Positions 1-7,454 of a DNA stretch of 64,000 nt are shown here, piece by piece (within the stretch, counting starts at the first letter, position 1; every line of letters starts with the position of its first letter). A program made the position numbers and the translations under genes. The stretch comes from Mucilaginibacter rubeus (GTDB lineage: Bacteria; Bacteroidota; Bacteroidia; Sphingobacteriales; Sphingobacteriaceae), in the NCBI RefSeq assembly GCF_014643835.1, contig NZ_BMKD01000003.1:372001-436000 (forward strand), given 5' to 3'. The notes beneath the pieces are model-generated. The model saw nothing but the letters and a program-made list of their open reading frames with translations. It had not been told where the DNA came from and did no database searches.

Positions 1-159
1 CTGCTGGTTATCGCCGGTAAGCAAACCCAAAGTATCACCATCTTTTATTTTCACAACTTTATAAACACTGGCATCGGGTTGTTTGGTATTATTGGGATTA
101 CAACCGGCAATTATAAGTAATATGAGGAGAAGTAGGGCAGAGTACTTTTTAAATGTCAT
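1..159 (-). CDS. Thermonuclease-like lipoprotein (N-terminal part, cut by window edge)
   Basis: The first 53 codons of a gene that runs off the left edge. The protein begins MTFKKYSALL, has a hydrophobic stretch at residues 8-18 and a lipobox ending IIAGC, so Cys20 is the likely lipidated residue. The mature part then starts with VYKVVKIKDGDTLGLL, which matches the opening strand of staphylococcal-nuclease (SNase, thermonuclease) domains with their V.DGDT signature. An exported or membrane-anchored Ca-dependent nuclease is the likely role. The catalytic Arg/Glu residues lie outside the window, so activity cannot be judged. Confidence 0.7.
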   Translation of the reverse strand, partial: MTFKKYSALLLLILLIIAGCNPNNTKQPDASVYKVVKIKDGDTLGLLTGDNQQ

Positions 160-179
160 ATATTAATGTGCGGATTTTG

Positions 180-327
180 GATGAATTTATAGATGTGCAG
201 ATTTCAAATGCGCAAATATGCAGATGAATTTATAGATGTGCAGATTTCAGATGTGCAGATAGATTTGATGAGCTTATCTAACAAATAATCTGCGCATTCA
301 AAATTTGCATATTTGCGCATCTGAAAT
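180..327. repeat. Direct and inverted repeats in intergenic DNA
   Basis: A 27-bp sequence at 180-206 is repeated exactly at 223-249 (period 43 bp). In addition 201-222 and 306-327 form a 22-bp inverted repeat with one mismatch (arms begin ATTTCAAATGCGCAAA and TGCATATTTGCGCATC). The right arm runs into the stop codon of the VOC gene, so it could act as its transcription stop. Only two repeat units with no spacer logic, so not CRISPR. Confidence 0.75.
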
Positions 328-677
328 TATTTCGCATGCAGGCTCAACGCATTTCCGTCGGGATCCTTAACAGTGGCAAAGCGGCCCCATGGGGTTGTGT
401 CAACATTGCCTACTTCAAGGCCTTTGGCTTTAAGGTCTGCTATATCTTTATCCAGGTCGTCGGTTTTAATTACAAGGCCGCGTACACTACCTGCAGGCAT
501 TTCCGGGAACCAGTTTACCAGGGTGATGGAAACAGGCGAGCCCGGAAATGCCATCTGGATCCAGGTTTGTTTTTCAAAGTTAGCTTCAACTAATATTTCA
601 AAACCAATTTTTAGGTAAAACGCTTTGGCTGCCTGCTGGTCGGTTACTGGGATGGAGATAATTTCAATTGCTTTCAT
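327..677 (-). CDS. VOC-family (glyoxalase/bleomycin-resistance fold) protein
   Basis: 116 residues, one full beta-alpha-beta-beta-beta VOC module pair. The N-terminal MKAIEIISIPVTDQQAAKAFY and the C-terminal VKDPDGNALSLH are the usual start and end motifs of this superfamily (ion-binding Glu/His positions and the DPDGN turn). Members bind a metal and act on glyoxalase-, dioxygenase- or resistance-type substrates. The substrate cannot be read from sequence. It stands alone, with repeats on its 3' side and the 2Fe-2S protein gene divergent from it. Confidence 0.85.
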   Translation of the reverse strand: MKAIEIISIPVTDQQAAKAFYLKIGFEILVEANFEKQTWIQMAFPGSPVSITLVNWFPEMPAGSVRGLVIKTDDLDKDIADLKAKGLEVGNVDTTPWGRFATVKDPDGNALSLHAK

Positions 678-928
678 ATACTTAGCTTTGTTTAATGCTA
701 ATGGGTTGGCTTAACCCCTACATTAAATTTCAAATTTATCTTTTAAAATATACAATTAAAAAAAATTGGCATCGGCACCATGTCGATGTATGCGTATCGA
801 ATTGGACAGCGGCACTGTAATAAAGCCCTTTCAATCTTGTAAATCCAATTAAATCCCGGTTCAGATACGATTGGGACATTAAAGCATTAACTTTGCTGAT
901 TATTAACATATTCTTAATAATTGCCATT

Positions 929-1189
929 ATGAGCAAATTTACCATACCTGATAAAGTGTTGTACGTATGCGTAGGCAGCAAATGCGGAAAACGAGGCGGT
1001 AAGGAAATGTACAAGATCGCAAAATCGTACATTAAACATCATCACGCCCCCGAAGAGTTGGAGGTAATTGAAACCGAATGCACTGACAGGTGTAAATATG
1101 CTCCTGTGTGCAGTATCCAGCCCGGCAACACCTGGTTGAAAGAATATCACCCTAAAGAGGTGTTGAAGTTGATGGATCTGATTGAGTGA
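929..1189 (+). CDS. Small thioredoxin-like [2Fe-2S] ferredoxin-type protein
   Basis: 86 residues from ATG 929. An in-frame TTG 36 bases upstream would add only a hydrophobic leader, and MSKFTIPDKVLYVC is the normal start. Cys14, Cys19, Cys51 and Cys55 follow the CxxxxC...CxxxC spacing of the NuoE / [2Fe-2S] thioredoxin-like ferredoxin family; Cys61 is extra. The role is probably electron transfer in the cytoplasm with an unknown partner. It is not next to a hydrogenase or complex I gene here. Confidence 0.8.
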   Translation: MSKFTIPDKVLYVCVGSKCGKRGGKEMYKIAKSYIKHHHAPEELEVIETECTDRCKYAPVCSIQPGNTWLKEYHPKEVLKLMDLIE

Positions 1190-1233
1190 CTTCTTCCAAA
1201 GATGCTGTATCATGAGCCCCGGCTTTGTCAGGC

Positions 1234-1265
1234 TTGGACAGCACTGTTAAAATTCACTAATTTTG
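1234..1265 (+). promoter_or_regulatory. Predicted Bacteroidota promoter for the AraC gene
   Basis: TTG at 1234-1236 is followed after 21 bases by TAATTTTG at 1258-1265, matching the Bacteroidota sigma-A pattern TTG-N19-21-TAnnTTTG. The expected start of transcription near 1272 leaves a leader of about 23 bases before ATG 1295. Confidence 0.6.
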
Positions 1266-1294
1266 TGCGAATCAAATTACATTACCCCGGGCCC

Positions 1295-2239
1295 ATGGAA
1301 AATTCAACGATTCCCCGTATGCCATTGGAAACTTTCGCAGCGGACAACTACCAGCAGCCATTGCTCAACGTAGAGCATTACCCGGTTGATTCGCAATACT
1401 TTGTCATTCAAAACCGGGACACTTACCCGATTAAGGATTATATATCGCCGCACCGTCGTAAATTTTACAAGATCTTCCATATGACCCGGGGCACCGGAGT
1501 TTTGACCATCGGCCTTCACCGCTACGAAATGAGGCGGAATGAGATCGCTTTTCTCCACCCCGACGAGATCATGTCCTGGCAAACCACCTCAGCAGAGACA
1601 GGTGGACATTTCTGCCTGATCCATCCGAACTACTTCGGGCTCGAAGCCGACCATGTGCTTCAGTTGTTCCGGCAGTTCCCGAACTTTGAGACTGATAAGG
1701 CGGTGATCCAACTGACCGACGAACAGTCGGCCACGATCAACGGTTATTTCGAAACGATGCACCGGGAAGACCGCGGTAACAGCGACGATAAAAAGCAGGC
1801 GATTTTATTACAGTTGCAGATGCTGTTGCTCGAAAGCCGGCGCGCTGGCAAGAACCTGATTCGCACGAAGGCTTCGGAAGGTTATAGCTATATCTACCGT
1901 TTCTTATCCTTACTGGAATCATCCTTTCAGGTACAGGAACGCGACTCCTACGTTAAGCTTAAAACGGCGGCTGAATTTGCAGACCAACTGCATGTGCACC
2001 CCAATTATCTGAATTCCCTTGTTCGCAATCAGACAGGAAAAACCCTGCGGGAACATATACAGGATCGTCTGATCCATGAGGCCAAATCCTTACTCGTGCA
2101 AACCGACTGGGGTATCAATGAGATCAGCGATGGGCTGGGCTTCTCCGGCCAGGCCGCCTTTACCTCCCTATTCAAGAAAAAGGCCCTTGTTTCCCCTTCA
2201 GAATTCCGCAGAAATGCGGCTGTTTCCACTCATATTTGA
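1295..2239 (+). CDS. AraC-family transcriptional regulator
   Basis: 314 residues from ATG 1295, chosen because the promoter lies between this ATG and the earlier in-frame start at 1202. Residues about 40-150 look like a cupin-type AraC ligand-binding domain (HRRKFYKIFHMTRGTGVLT). The C-terminal 100 residues carry two helix-turn-helix motifs (ADQLHVHPNYLNSLVRNQTG, then EISDGLGFSGQAAFTSLFKK). It is immediately followed, same strand, by a short-chain dehydrogenase, a common pairing in Bacteroidota in which the regulator controls the oxidoreductase. That target is inferred. Confidence 0.9.
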   Translation: MENSTIPRMPLETFAADNYQQPLLNVEHYPVDSQYFVIQNRDTYPIKDYISPHRRKFYKIFHMTRGTGVLTIGLHRYEMRRNEIAFLHPDEIMSWQTTSAETGGHFCLIHPNYFGLEADHVLQLFRQFPNFETDKAVIQLTDEQSATINGYFETMHREDRGNSDDKKQAILLQLQMLLLESRRAGKNLIRTKASEGYSYIYRFLSLLESSFQVQERDSYVKLKTAAEFADQLHVHPNYLNSLVRNQTGKTLREHIQDRLIHEAKSLLVQTDWGINEISDGLGFSGQAAFTSLFKKKALVSPSEFRRNAAVSTHI

Positions 2240-2291
2240 AACTCACAAATTTTCCTGTGATTCGAATAAGTGCCTTCAGGGCCTTCCTGCG

Positions 2292-2299
2292 CAATTTTG
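2292..2299 (+). promoter_or_regulatory. Possible -7 box for the SDR gene
   Basis: CAATTTTG differs from TAnnTTTG only in the first base and lies 25 bases before ATG 2325. No clear -33 TTG was found, so read-through from the AraC gene is an alternative. Confidence 0.35.
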
Positions 2300-2324
2300 T
2301 ACCATACAATTAATGATCAAGAAA

Positions 2325-3170
2325 ATGAAAACACAGAAAGTATGGTTCGTTACAGGAGCCTCAAAAGGATTAGGTTTAAGTTTAGTAAAACGGTTGTTAA
2401 CTGAAGGCTACAAGGTAGCGGCTACTTCAAGGGATGCAGAAGCCTTACGTACCGAGGTGGGCTACAGTGGCGATGATTTTCTTCCGCTGCAGGTGAACCT
2501 GACCGACAATAACAGTGTAGCCGAAGCGGTTACTGCGATAGTTGCTAAATTAGGCACGATCGATGTAGTTGTGAATAACGCCGGTTACGGGCAGCTCGGC
2601 ACATTGGAGGAACTGTCCGACGACGAAGCCCGCAAAAACTTCGACGTCAACGTATTCGGTTCGCTAAATGTGATCCGTAACGTAATGCCGATATTTCGCG
2701 CCAGGAAATCAGGTGCATTCTTTAATATCTCTTCAATAGCCGGTTTCCTGGGCACTTTCCCCGGATGGGGTATATACAACGCCACCAAATTCGCGGTTGC
2801 CGGCTTTACCGAAGCGCTTTCGGCTGAAGCAAAATCACTGGGCGTAACTGCCACCATCGTTTATCCCGGCTATTTCAAGACCAATTTCCTGCTGCAAGGC
2901 TCATTGCGCACCGCAGTAAACCCGATCAATGACTATAAGGAAGCCCGCGACCTGGAAGTGATCCACAACGAACAAGTGATCGGCAACCAACCCGGCGACC
3001 CCGAAAATGCGGCTTTAGCCTTCATCAAGGTGGCTGAAATGGGAGAGCGCCCGCTGCACTTATTCCTGGGTTCAGATTCATTCGCTATGGCGCAAAACAA
3101 GATCGAAGCCGTTCAGAAAGACCTGGCTGCTTTCGAGAATATCAGCAAATCGACCGATTTCAGAAAATAA
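2325..3170 (+). CDS. SDR-family NAD(P)-dependent oxidoreductase
   Basis: 281 residues from ATG 2325 (MKTQKVWFVTGASKGLG); ATG 2313, four codons earlier, is possible. The classical SDR signatures are all present: the TGASKGLG cofactor loop, NNAGYG, the catalytic Ser in SSIAGFLG, and YNATK with catalytic Tyr and Lys. Basic residues after the first strand favour NADPH. It reduces a carbonyl or oxidises an alcohol, substrate unknown. It follows the AraC gene by 85 bases and ends at a hairpin terminator. Confidence 0.92.
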   Translation: MKTQKVWFVTGASKGLGLSLVKRLLTEGYKVAATSRDAEALRTEVGYSGDDFLPLQVNLTDNNSVAEAVTAIVAKLGTIDVVVNNAGYGQLGTLEELSDDEARKNFDVNVFGSLNVIRNVMPIFRARKSGAFFNISSIAGFLGTFPGWGIYNATKFAVAGFTEALSAEAKSLGVTATIVYPGYFKTNFLLQGSLRTAVNPINDYKEARDLEVIHNEQVIGNQPGDPENAALAFIKVAEMGERPLHLFLGSDSFAMAQNKIEAVQKDLAAFENISKSTDFRK

Positions 3171-3187
3171 GCTTTTTTTCGACCTTA

Positions 3188-3219
3188 TAAAAAGCCGGCC
3201 AGCAATCGCCGGTTTTTTT
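3188..3219 (+). terminator. Rho-independent terminator after the SDR gene
   Basis: CCGGC at 3195-3199 pairs with GCCGG at 3208-3212, flanked by an A run on the left and seven T on the right, 18 bases past the stop codon. Confidence 0.75.
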
Positions 3220-3332
3220 GTGTTTGCAGGGTAATGCCGAAGGTATCATATGAAAAGGAAAGAGCCACCAAAACAAAAAAAACCGCATCATTTGATTTAC
3301 GATCCAGTCTCCTTAAAATAAGATGTTAAAAC

Positions 3333-3363
3333 AAATGCCTTTCTTTTATCGAAAGGCATTTTG
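3333..3363. terminator. Bidirectional terminator between SDR and ferritin genes
   Basis: AAATGCCTTTC and GAAAGGCATTT form an 11-bp stem with a 7-base loop; A and T runs on both sides allow function in either direction. It sits between convergent genes. A G-rich tract at 3383-3400 (GGAGGGGGCAGGGTGGGG) follows; a similar tract is at 24323-24340. Confidence 0.75.
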
Positions 3364-3401
3364 GTTGGAAACCTCTCCTTCTGGAGGGGGCAGGGTGGGG
3401 C

Positions 3402-3932
3402 TTAAGCCTCACTATCATATTTTATCTGACCAACGTGCTTGTCAATCTGCCATCTGCCGGTACCTTCTTCGCCGATAACCTCAAACAGTTCGAGGGCGCG
3501 GCGGGCTTTGTATTCTTCTTCGCGTTGTTCTTTCAGGAACCAGTTCAGGAACTCCATAGTAACAAAATCCTGTTCTTTCATGCAGCGCGCATATATGTTT
3601 TTGATAGCGTTGGTAACGCTGATTTCCTGGTCGAGGGCGTCTTCAAACACTTCGCGGAATGAATTATATTCCTGTTTAATGCCGGTTACCTCAGGTGATA
3701 CAGCATTGCCGCCCATATCAAGGATATATTTATAAAATTTTAGCTGGTGATGGCGCTCCTCTTCGGCTTGTTTGAAAAAATATTCGGATGAAAAATCATA
3801 ACCGTTGCGATTGCACCATGATGCCATGGCCAAATATGCTGACGACGAAAATGCTTCTTTTTTAACTTGCTGATTTAAAAGCGCTTCGATATCTGATGAT
3901 ATCAGGCTTTTTATGCGGAGTAGGTCTTTCAT
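3402..3932 (-). CDS. ftnA: Ferritin (non-haem iron storage)
   Basis: 176 residues, normal length for a bacterial ferritin subunit that assembles into a 24-mer and oxidises Fe(II) for storage. By alignment from memory with E. coli FtnA, the ferroxidase ligands are present: Glu26, Glu59 and His62 (in AEEERHHQL), a Glu in LDQEISVTNAI, and the Q.EEE motif KEQREEEYKA. No Met haem ligand of bacterioferritin type is evident. It lies downstream of a small Cys-rich gene on the same strand (129 bases away) and could share its transcript. Confidence 0.93.
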   Translation of the reverse strand: MKDLLRIKSLISSDIEALLNQQVKKEAFSSSAYLAMASWCNRNGYDFSSEYFFKQAEEERHHQLKFYKYILDMGGNAVSPEVTGIKQEYNSFREVFEDALDQEISVTNAIKNIYARCMKEQDFVTMEFLNWFLKEQREEEYKARRALELFEVIGEEGTGRWQIDKHVGQIKYDSEA

Positions 3933-4061
3933 GGTCTTGATAAATTAATGTTATATGTCTTATTGCAGGAAATTATATACAATAATAATGCGGTAAAGAC
4001 ATATTAGTTTAATTTAAAGACAATATGAAATTAATCTAAATTGTGTTGATAATTAGTCTAA

Positions 4062-4433
4062 TTACAGTGAGTTGCTGTAAAGGCGGTCGTGGATAATGTG
4101 GTTGAGTTCCAGCATTACAAAAGTACCTTCTAAAAGCTCTCTCAGGCTGATGATCTGAGCCAGTGAAAGTACATAACAATGGTCGCAGGCGCAGATGAAA
4201 ATGATCTCCACGTCAGGATCGGTAGTGGTGTTCAGCAACTTTTGCTCAATGTCGATGGCATAAACCGCTTTGCGTAATTTTAAGAAATTGCGATGATCAA
4301 ACCGGGCAACCTTACCGGCGAAATCGACATACCAGCAACGCTCCGCATCGCATTGGTAAACGGCACCTGTTTTGGTGCTGAAAACGTCGGTCCATAAAGT
4401 TAGTTCGGTGGTCGCAATCATATAACGTTGCAA
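4062..4433 (-). CDS. Uncharacterised Cys-rich small protein
   Basis: 123 residues, no signal peptide or membrane segment. Five cysteines fall in two groups, C28/C33 (YQCDAERCWYVDF) and C81/C83/C86 in ICACDHCYVL, which could bind a metal. The pattern resembles small domain-of-unknown-function proteins restricted to Bacteroidota, but I do not recognise a named family with certainty. It precedes ferritin on the same strand, suggesting but not proving a link with iron. A start four codons inside (ATG 4421) is equally possible. Confidence 0.6.
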   Translation of the reverse strand: MQRYMIATTELTLWTDVFSTKTGAVYQCDAERCWYVDFAGKVARFDHRNFLKLRKAVYAIDIEQKLLNTTTDPDVEIIFICACDHCYVLSLAQIISLRELLEGTFVMLELNHIIHDRLYSNSL

Positions 4434-4704
4434 ATATTGGTATTATTTGTAATCAATCCAAATAAAGATAGAAAATAATTTCAACACGAATGTCTTGCAT
4501 GTTCAATACAATTTAATCGAATTACATGAATTATTGCGTAGAGGCATTAATGTAATTTAATTAGCCAAATTAGTATGGGAATTTATTAGTACGAATGCTT
4601 CGGGCTCGACAAATTATGATGGATAAGCAAATTCGTGTAATTCGCTCTAATTCGAAATAATTAGCGTGAATTATTTTTTTTCATACAAGCAATTAATTTT
4701 ATTA

Positions 4705-4712
4705 TAAATTTG
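4705..4712 (+). promoter_or_regulatory. Predicted -7 box for the alpha-glucan operon
   Basis: TAAATTTG fits TAnnTTTG exactly; a T-rich tract lies where the -33 element is expected. Transcription would start near 4719, giving a leader of about 50 bases before ATG 4769. The rest of the gap from 4434 is AT-rich and holds no gene I can see. Confidence 0.6.
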
Positions 4713-4768
4713 GAACGTGGTTGCAGGCTTTCTGTAACCCAACCAATTATCCTTTTATCATTTTTTAT

Positions 4769-6631
4769 ATGAGAAAAACCTTACTATCCACCTTATGCTG
4801 CTTGCTGGCTGCTTTGGGTGTAAAGGCACAAATGCCTGCACTTGAGCGCATTGAGCCTATGTCATGGTGGGTTGGCATGAGCAATCCTAACCTGCAACTG
4901 GTGGTTCATGGCAGCAACATCGCATCGCGCAGCGTATCTTTAAGCTATCCCGGCGTTAAGCTTAAAGCAGTGCATAAAGTCGAAAATTCAAATTATTTAT
5001 TTGTCGACCTGCAAATTTTTTCATCAGCTATTCCGGGAACGTTCCCGATAAAATTTAAAAAAGCCGGTGAAAAGGATCTTACTTACAGTTATACGCTCAA
5101 CAAGCGCGATAAGTCTGCGGGTAGGATACAGGGTGTTACAAGTAAAGACCTGATCTATCTGATTATGCCCGACAGGTTTAGCAATGGCGATGCAGCCAAC
5201 GACTCATTTGATAACCTGCGCGAGCGCGGCATCCACCGCGATTCCATGTTCAGTCGTCATGGAGGCGACCTGCAGGGCATCATGAACCACCTTGATTATC
5301 TGAAAAATTTAGGTGTGACCGCCATCTGGCTTACCCCCGAAATTGAAAACGATGAGCCCAGCGCGTCATATCATGGCTATGCGGTTACCGATTATTATAA
5401 GATCGACCCCCGTTACGGTACTAACGATCTGTACAAAAAGTTTGTTGAAAAATGCCATAGCATGGGTTTAAAAGTCATTAAAGACCTGGTGCATAACCAC
5501 GTCGGTACCGAAGGTTACCTGATACAGGATATGCCAATGAAAAGTTGGGTACACCAATGGCCAGTCTATACCAAATCAAACTTCCGCGACGCGGCAGTGA
5601 TGGACCCACATGCTTCGCCGATGGACCGGAAATTGATGCAGGATGGTTGGTTTGACCATCGTATGGCCGATTTGAACCAGAACAACGCTTACGTGCAAAA
5701 CTATCTTACCCAAAACCACATCTGGTGGGTGGAGTATGCAGGTATCGATGGCTTCAGGCTGGATACCTACCCTTATAACGAGCCGGTTTACATGGCCAAA
5801 TGGGCAAAAGATGTTAAGGCAGAGTTTCCGAAGCTTTCCATATTTGGCGAAACGCTGGTATGGTCGGCTGCTAACCAGGCATTTTTTACACAGGGTAATA
5901 CCGTTAACCGTGGCTTTGATACCCAGCTTCCCGGCGTAACAGATGCTGTTTTAAAAGATGCTATTTACGAAGCTATTAATGGAAAAGATGGCTGGACAGA
6001 CGGCGTTGGCCGCTTATACTCCGTAATAGCACAGGACTTTTTGTACCAGGACGCTACCCGCAATACTATATTTATGGATAACCATGATATGAGCCGTTTA
6101 CTATCCGTGGTAGGCGAAGATATTACAAAATACAAATCGGCAATGGCTATGCTGCTTACCATGCGTGGTGTACCGCAAATGTATTATGGCGATGAGATCC
6201 TGATGAAAAATTATTCTAATCCCGATGGCTTAGTGCGCGAGGATTTCCCGGGAGGATGGGCCGGTGATAAACAAAATAAGTTTACTGCCGAAGGCCGCGA
6301 TAAAAAAGAGAACGATGCCTTTAACTACGTGAGCAAGCTGGCTAATTACCGCAAAGGCGCTACCGCTTTGCAAACCGGCAAAATGATGCAGTTTGTACCC
6401 GAAAATGGCATTTATGTTTATTTCAGGTACGATGCTCAAAAAACGGTAATGATCATGTTCAACAGCAGCGAAAAAGACCAGGAAACCACCACTGCACGAT
6501 ATTTTGAGCGCATTGGAGATGCCAAAAAAGCCAAGAATGTACTAACGGATGAGGTGATTGGTTTGGATAAGCTGACCATACCGGCTAAGACAACTTTAGT
6601 ATTAGAATTAATACCCGGTGTTACCCATTAA
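4769..6631 (+). CDS. Exported GH13 alpha-amylase/neopullulanase (SusA-like)
   Basis: 620 residues from ATG 4769. The signal peptide MRKTLLSTLCCLLAALGVKA is followed by Gln. Residues about 22-115 form the beta-sandwich typical of cyclomaltodextrinase/neopullulanase-type N-domains, then the GH13 barrel: nucleophile Asp332 (GFRLDTY), acid/base Glu361 (FGETL) and Asp440 (DNHD). The size and periplasmic targeting resemble Bacteroides SusA, which cuts maltodextrins or pullulan inside the periplasm. It is the first gene of a + strand run with pgmB, maltose phosphorylase and other alpha-glucan enzymes. An upstream TTG at 4721 would destroy the signal peptide and was rejected. Confidence 0.9.
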   Translation: MRKTLLSTLCCLLAALGVKAQMPALERIEPMSWWVGMSNPNLQLVVHGSNIASRSVSLSYPGVKLKAVHKVENSNYLFVDLQIFSSAIPGTFPIKFKKAGEKDLTYSYTLNKRDKSAGRIQGVTSKDLIYLIMPDRFSNGDAANDSFDNLRERGIHRDSMFSRHGGDLQGIMNHLDYLKNLGVTAIWLTPEIENDEPSASYHGYAVTDYYKIDPRYGTNDLYKKFVEKCHSMGLKVIKDLVHNHVGTEGYLIQDMPMKSWVHQWPVYTKSNFRDAAVMDPHASPMDRKLMQDGWFDHRMADLNQNNAYVQNYLTQNHIWWVEYAGIDGFRLDTYPYNEPVYMAKWAKDVKAEFPKLSIFGETLVWSAANQAFFTQGNTVNRGFDTQLPGVTDAVLKDAIYEAINGKDGWTDGVGRLYSVIAQDFLYQDATRNTIFMDNHDMSRLLSVVGEDITKYKSAMAMLLTMRGVPQMYYGDEILMKNYSNPDGLVREDFPGGWAGDKQNKFTAEGRDKKENDAFNYVSKLANYRKGATALQTGKMMQFVPENGIYVYFRYDAQKTVMIMFNSSEKDQETTTARYFERIGDAKKAKNVLTDEVIGLDKLTIPAKTTLVLELIPGVTH

Positions 6632-6675
6632 AATAATATCTTAGGGGACTAATTCCCTGTGTTTTACCCAAAAAA

Positions 6676-7326
6676 ATGAATACTATAAAAGCTTGTATTT
6701 TTGACCTCGACGGTGTAATTGTTGATACTGCCGTTTATCACTATAAAGCCTGGAAAAGGCTGGCCAACTCGCTCGGTTTTGATTTTACCGAGCATCAGAA
6801 CGAGCAACTGAAAGGTGTAAGCCGTGTACGTTCGCTGCAACTGATATTAGGTTGGGGCGGCGTTACCAAAACCGAAGCTGAGCAGGAGCAACTGGCCACC
6901 CAAAAAAATGCCTGGTATATGGAAATGGTGAACCAGATGAAACCTGAAGAGATTTTGCCCGGAGCTAAAGAATTTTTGACAACCTGCCGAAAGGTGGGCC
7001 TTAAAACCGCATTAGGTTCGGCCAGCAAAAATTCCATGACAATATTAGAAAAAATTGGCATCACCGATATGTTTGACGCGGTGATTGATGGCAACAAGGT
7101 AAGCAAAGCCAAGCCCGATCCGGAAGTGTTTTTGGCTGGTGCACAAGCCCTCGGCGTGCTGCCCGAAGAATGTGTGGTTTTTGAAGATGCCATTGCAGGC
7201 GTTGAAGCGGCCATTGCCGGTGATATGAAAGTGGTAGGCATCGGTTCACCGGATGTACTGAAAGGCGCCAACCTGGTTATTAAGGGTTTGGATGAAATGA
7301 CACTGGATAAATTGTATAAGTTGTAA
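6676..7326 (+). CDS. pgmB: Beta-phosphoglucomutase (HAD family)
   Basis: 216 residues. The HAD nucleophile loop FDLDGVIVDT gives Asp10 (phosphorylated) and Asp12 (acid/base), equivalent to Asp8/Asp10 of the Lactococcus enzyme. A helical cap follows, then the SAS motif (LGSASKNS) and KPDPEVFLAGA with VFEDA. It converts beta-D-glucose-1-phosphate, the product of the downstream maltose phosphorylase, to glucose-6-phosphate in the cytoplasm. The pairing with GH65 strongly supports the specific name over a generic HAD phosphatase. Confidence 0.93.
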   Translation: MNTIKACIFDLDGVIVDTAVYHYKAWKRLANSLGFDFTEHQNEQLKGVSRVRSLQLILGWGGVTKTEAEQEQLATQKNAWYMEMVNQMKPEEILPGAKEFLTTCRKVGLKTALGSASKNSMTILEKIGITDMFDAVIDGNKVSKAKPDPEVFLAGAQALGVLPEECVVFEDAIAGVEAAIAGDMKVVGIGSPDVLKGANLVIKGLDEMTLDKLYKL

Positions 7327-7341
7327 TGATATTAAATGAAT

Positions 7342-7436
7342 CGTCATTGCGAGGAACGAAGCAACCCCCGATAGGCAGAGCGGCTTTGTATGCACGCCCT
7401 GTACAGTTCGCGATTGCTTCGTCCCTCGCAATGACG
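7342..7436. repeat. Long palindromic REP-like element
   Basis: Arms 7342-7364 and 7414-7436 (CGTCATTGCGAGG... and ...CCTCGCAATGACG) pair almost perfectly around a 49-base loop containing GGCAGAGCGGCTTTGTA. Related elements lie at 24161-24247 and 58543-58632. It separates pgmB from the maltose phosphorylase gene and may modulate or protect the transcript. Confidence 0.8.
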
Positions 7437-7454
7437 GTTAAATAAAGTGACTCA

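Noticed and set aside
180-249. Direct repeats as a CRISPR array
   Set aside because: Only two units, 16-base gap, no cas genes in the window.
336-618. Two overlapping open frames on the + strand
   Set aside because: They lie antisense inside the VOC gene and have no family features.
2076-2324. N-terminal extension of the SDR frame into the AraC gene
   Set aside because: The extension overlaps the AraC coding end, is low-quality protein, and the normal SDR start MKTQKVWFVTGASKG begins at 2325.
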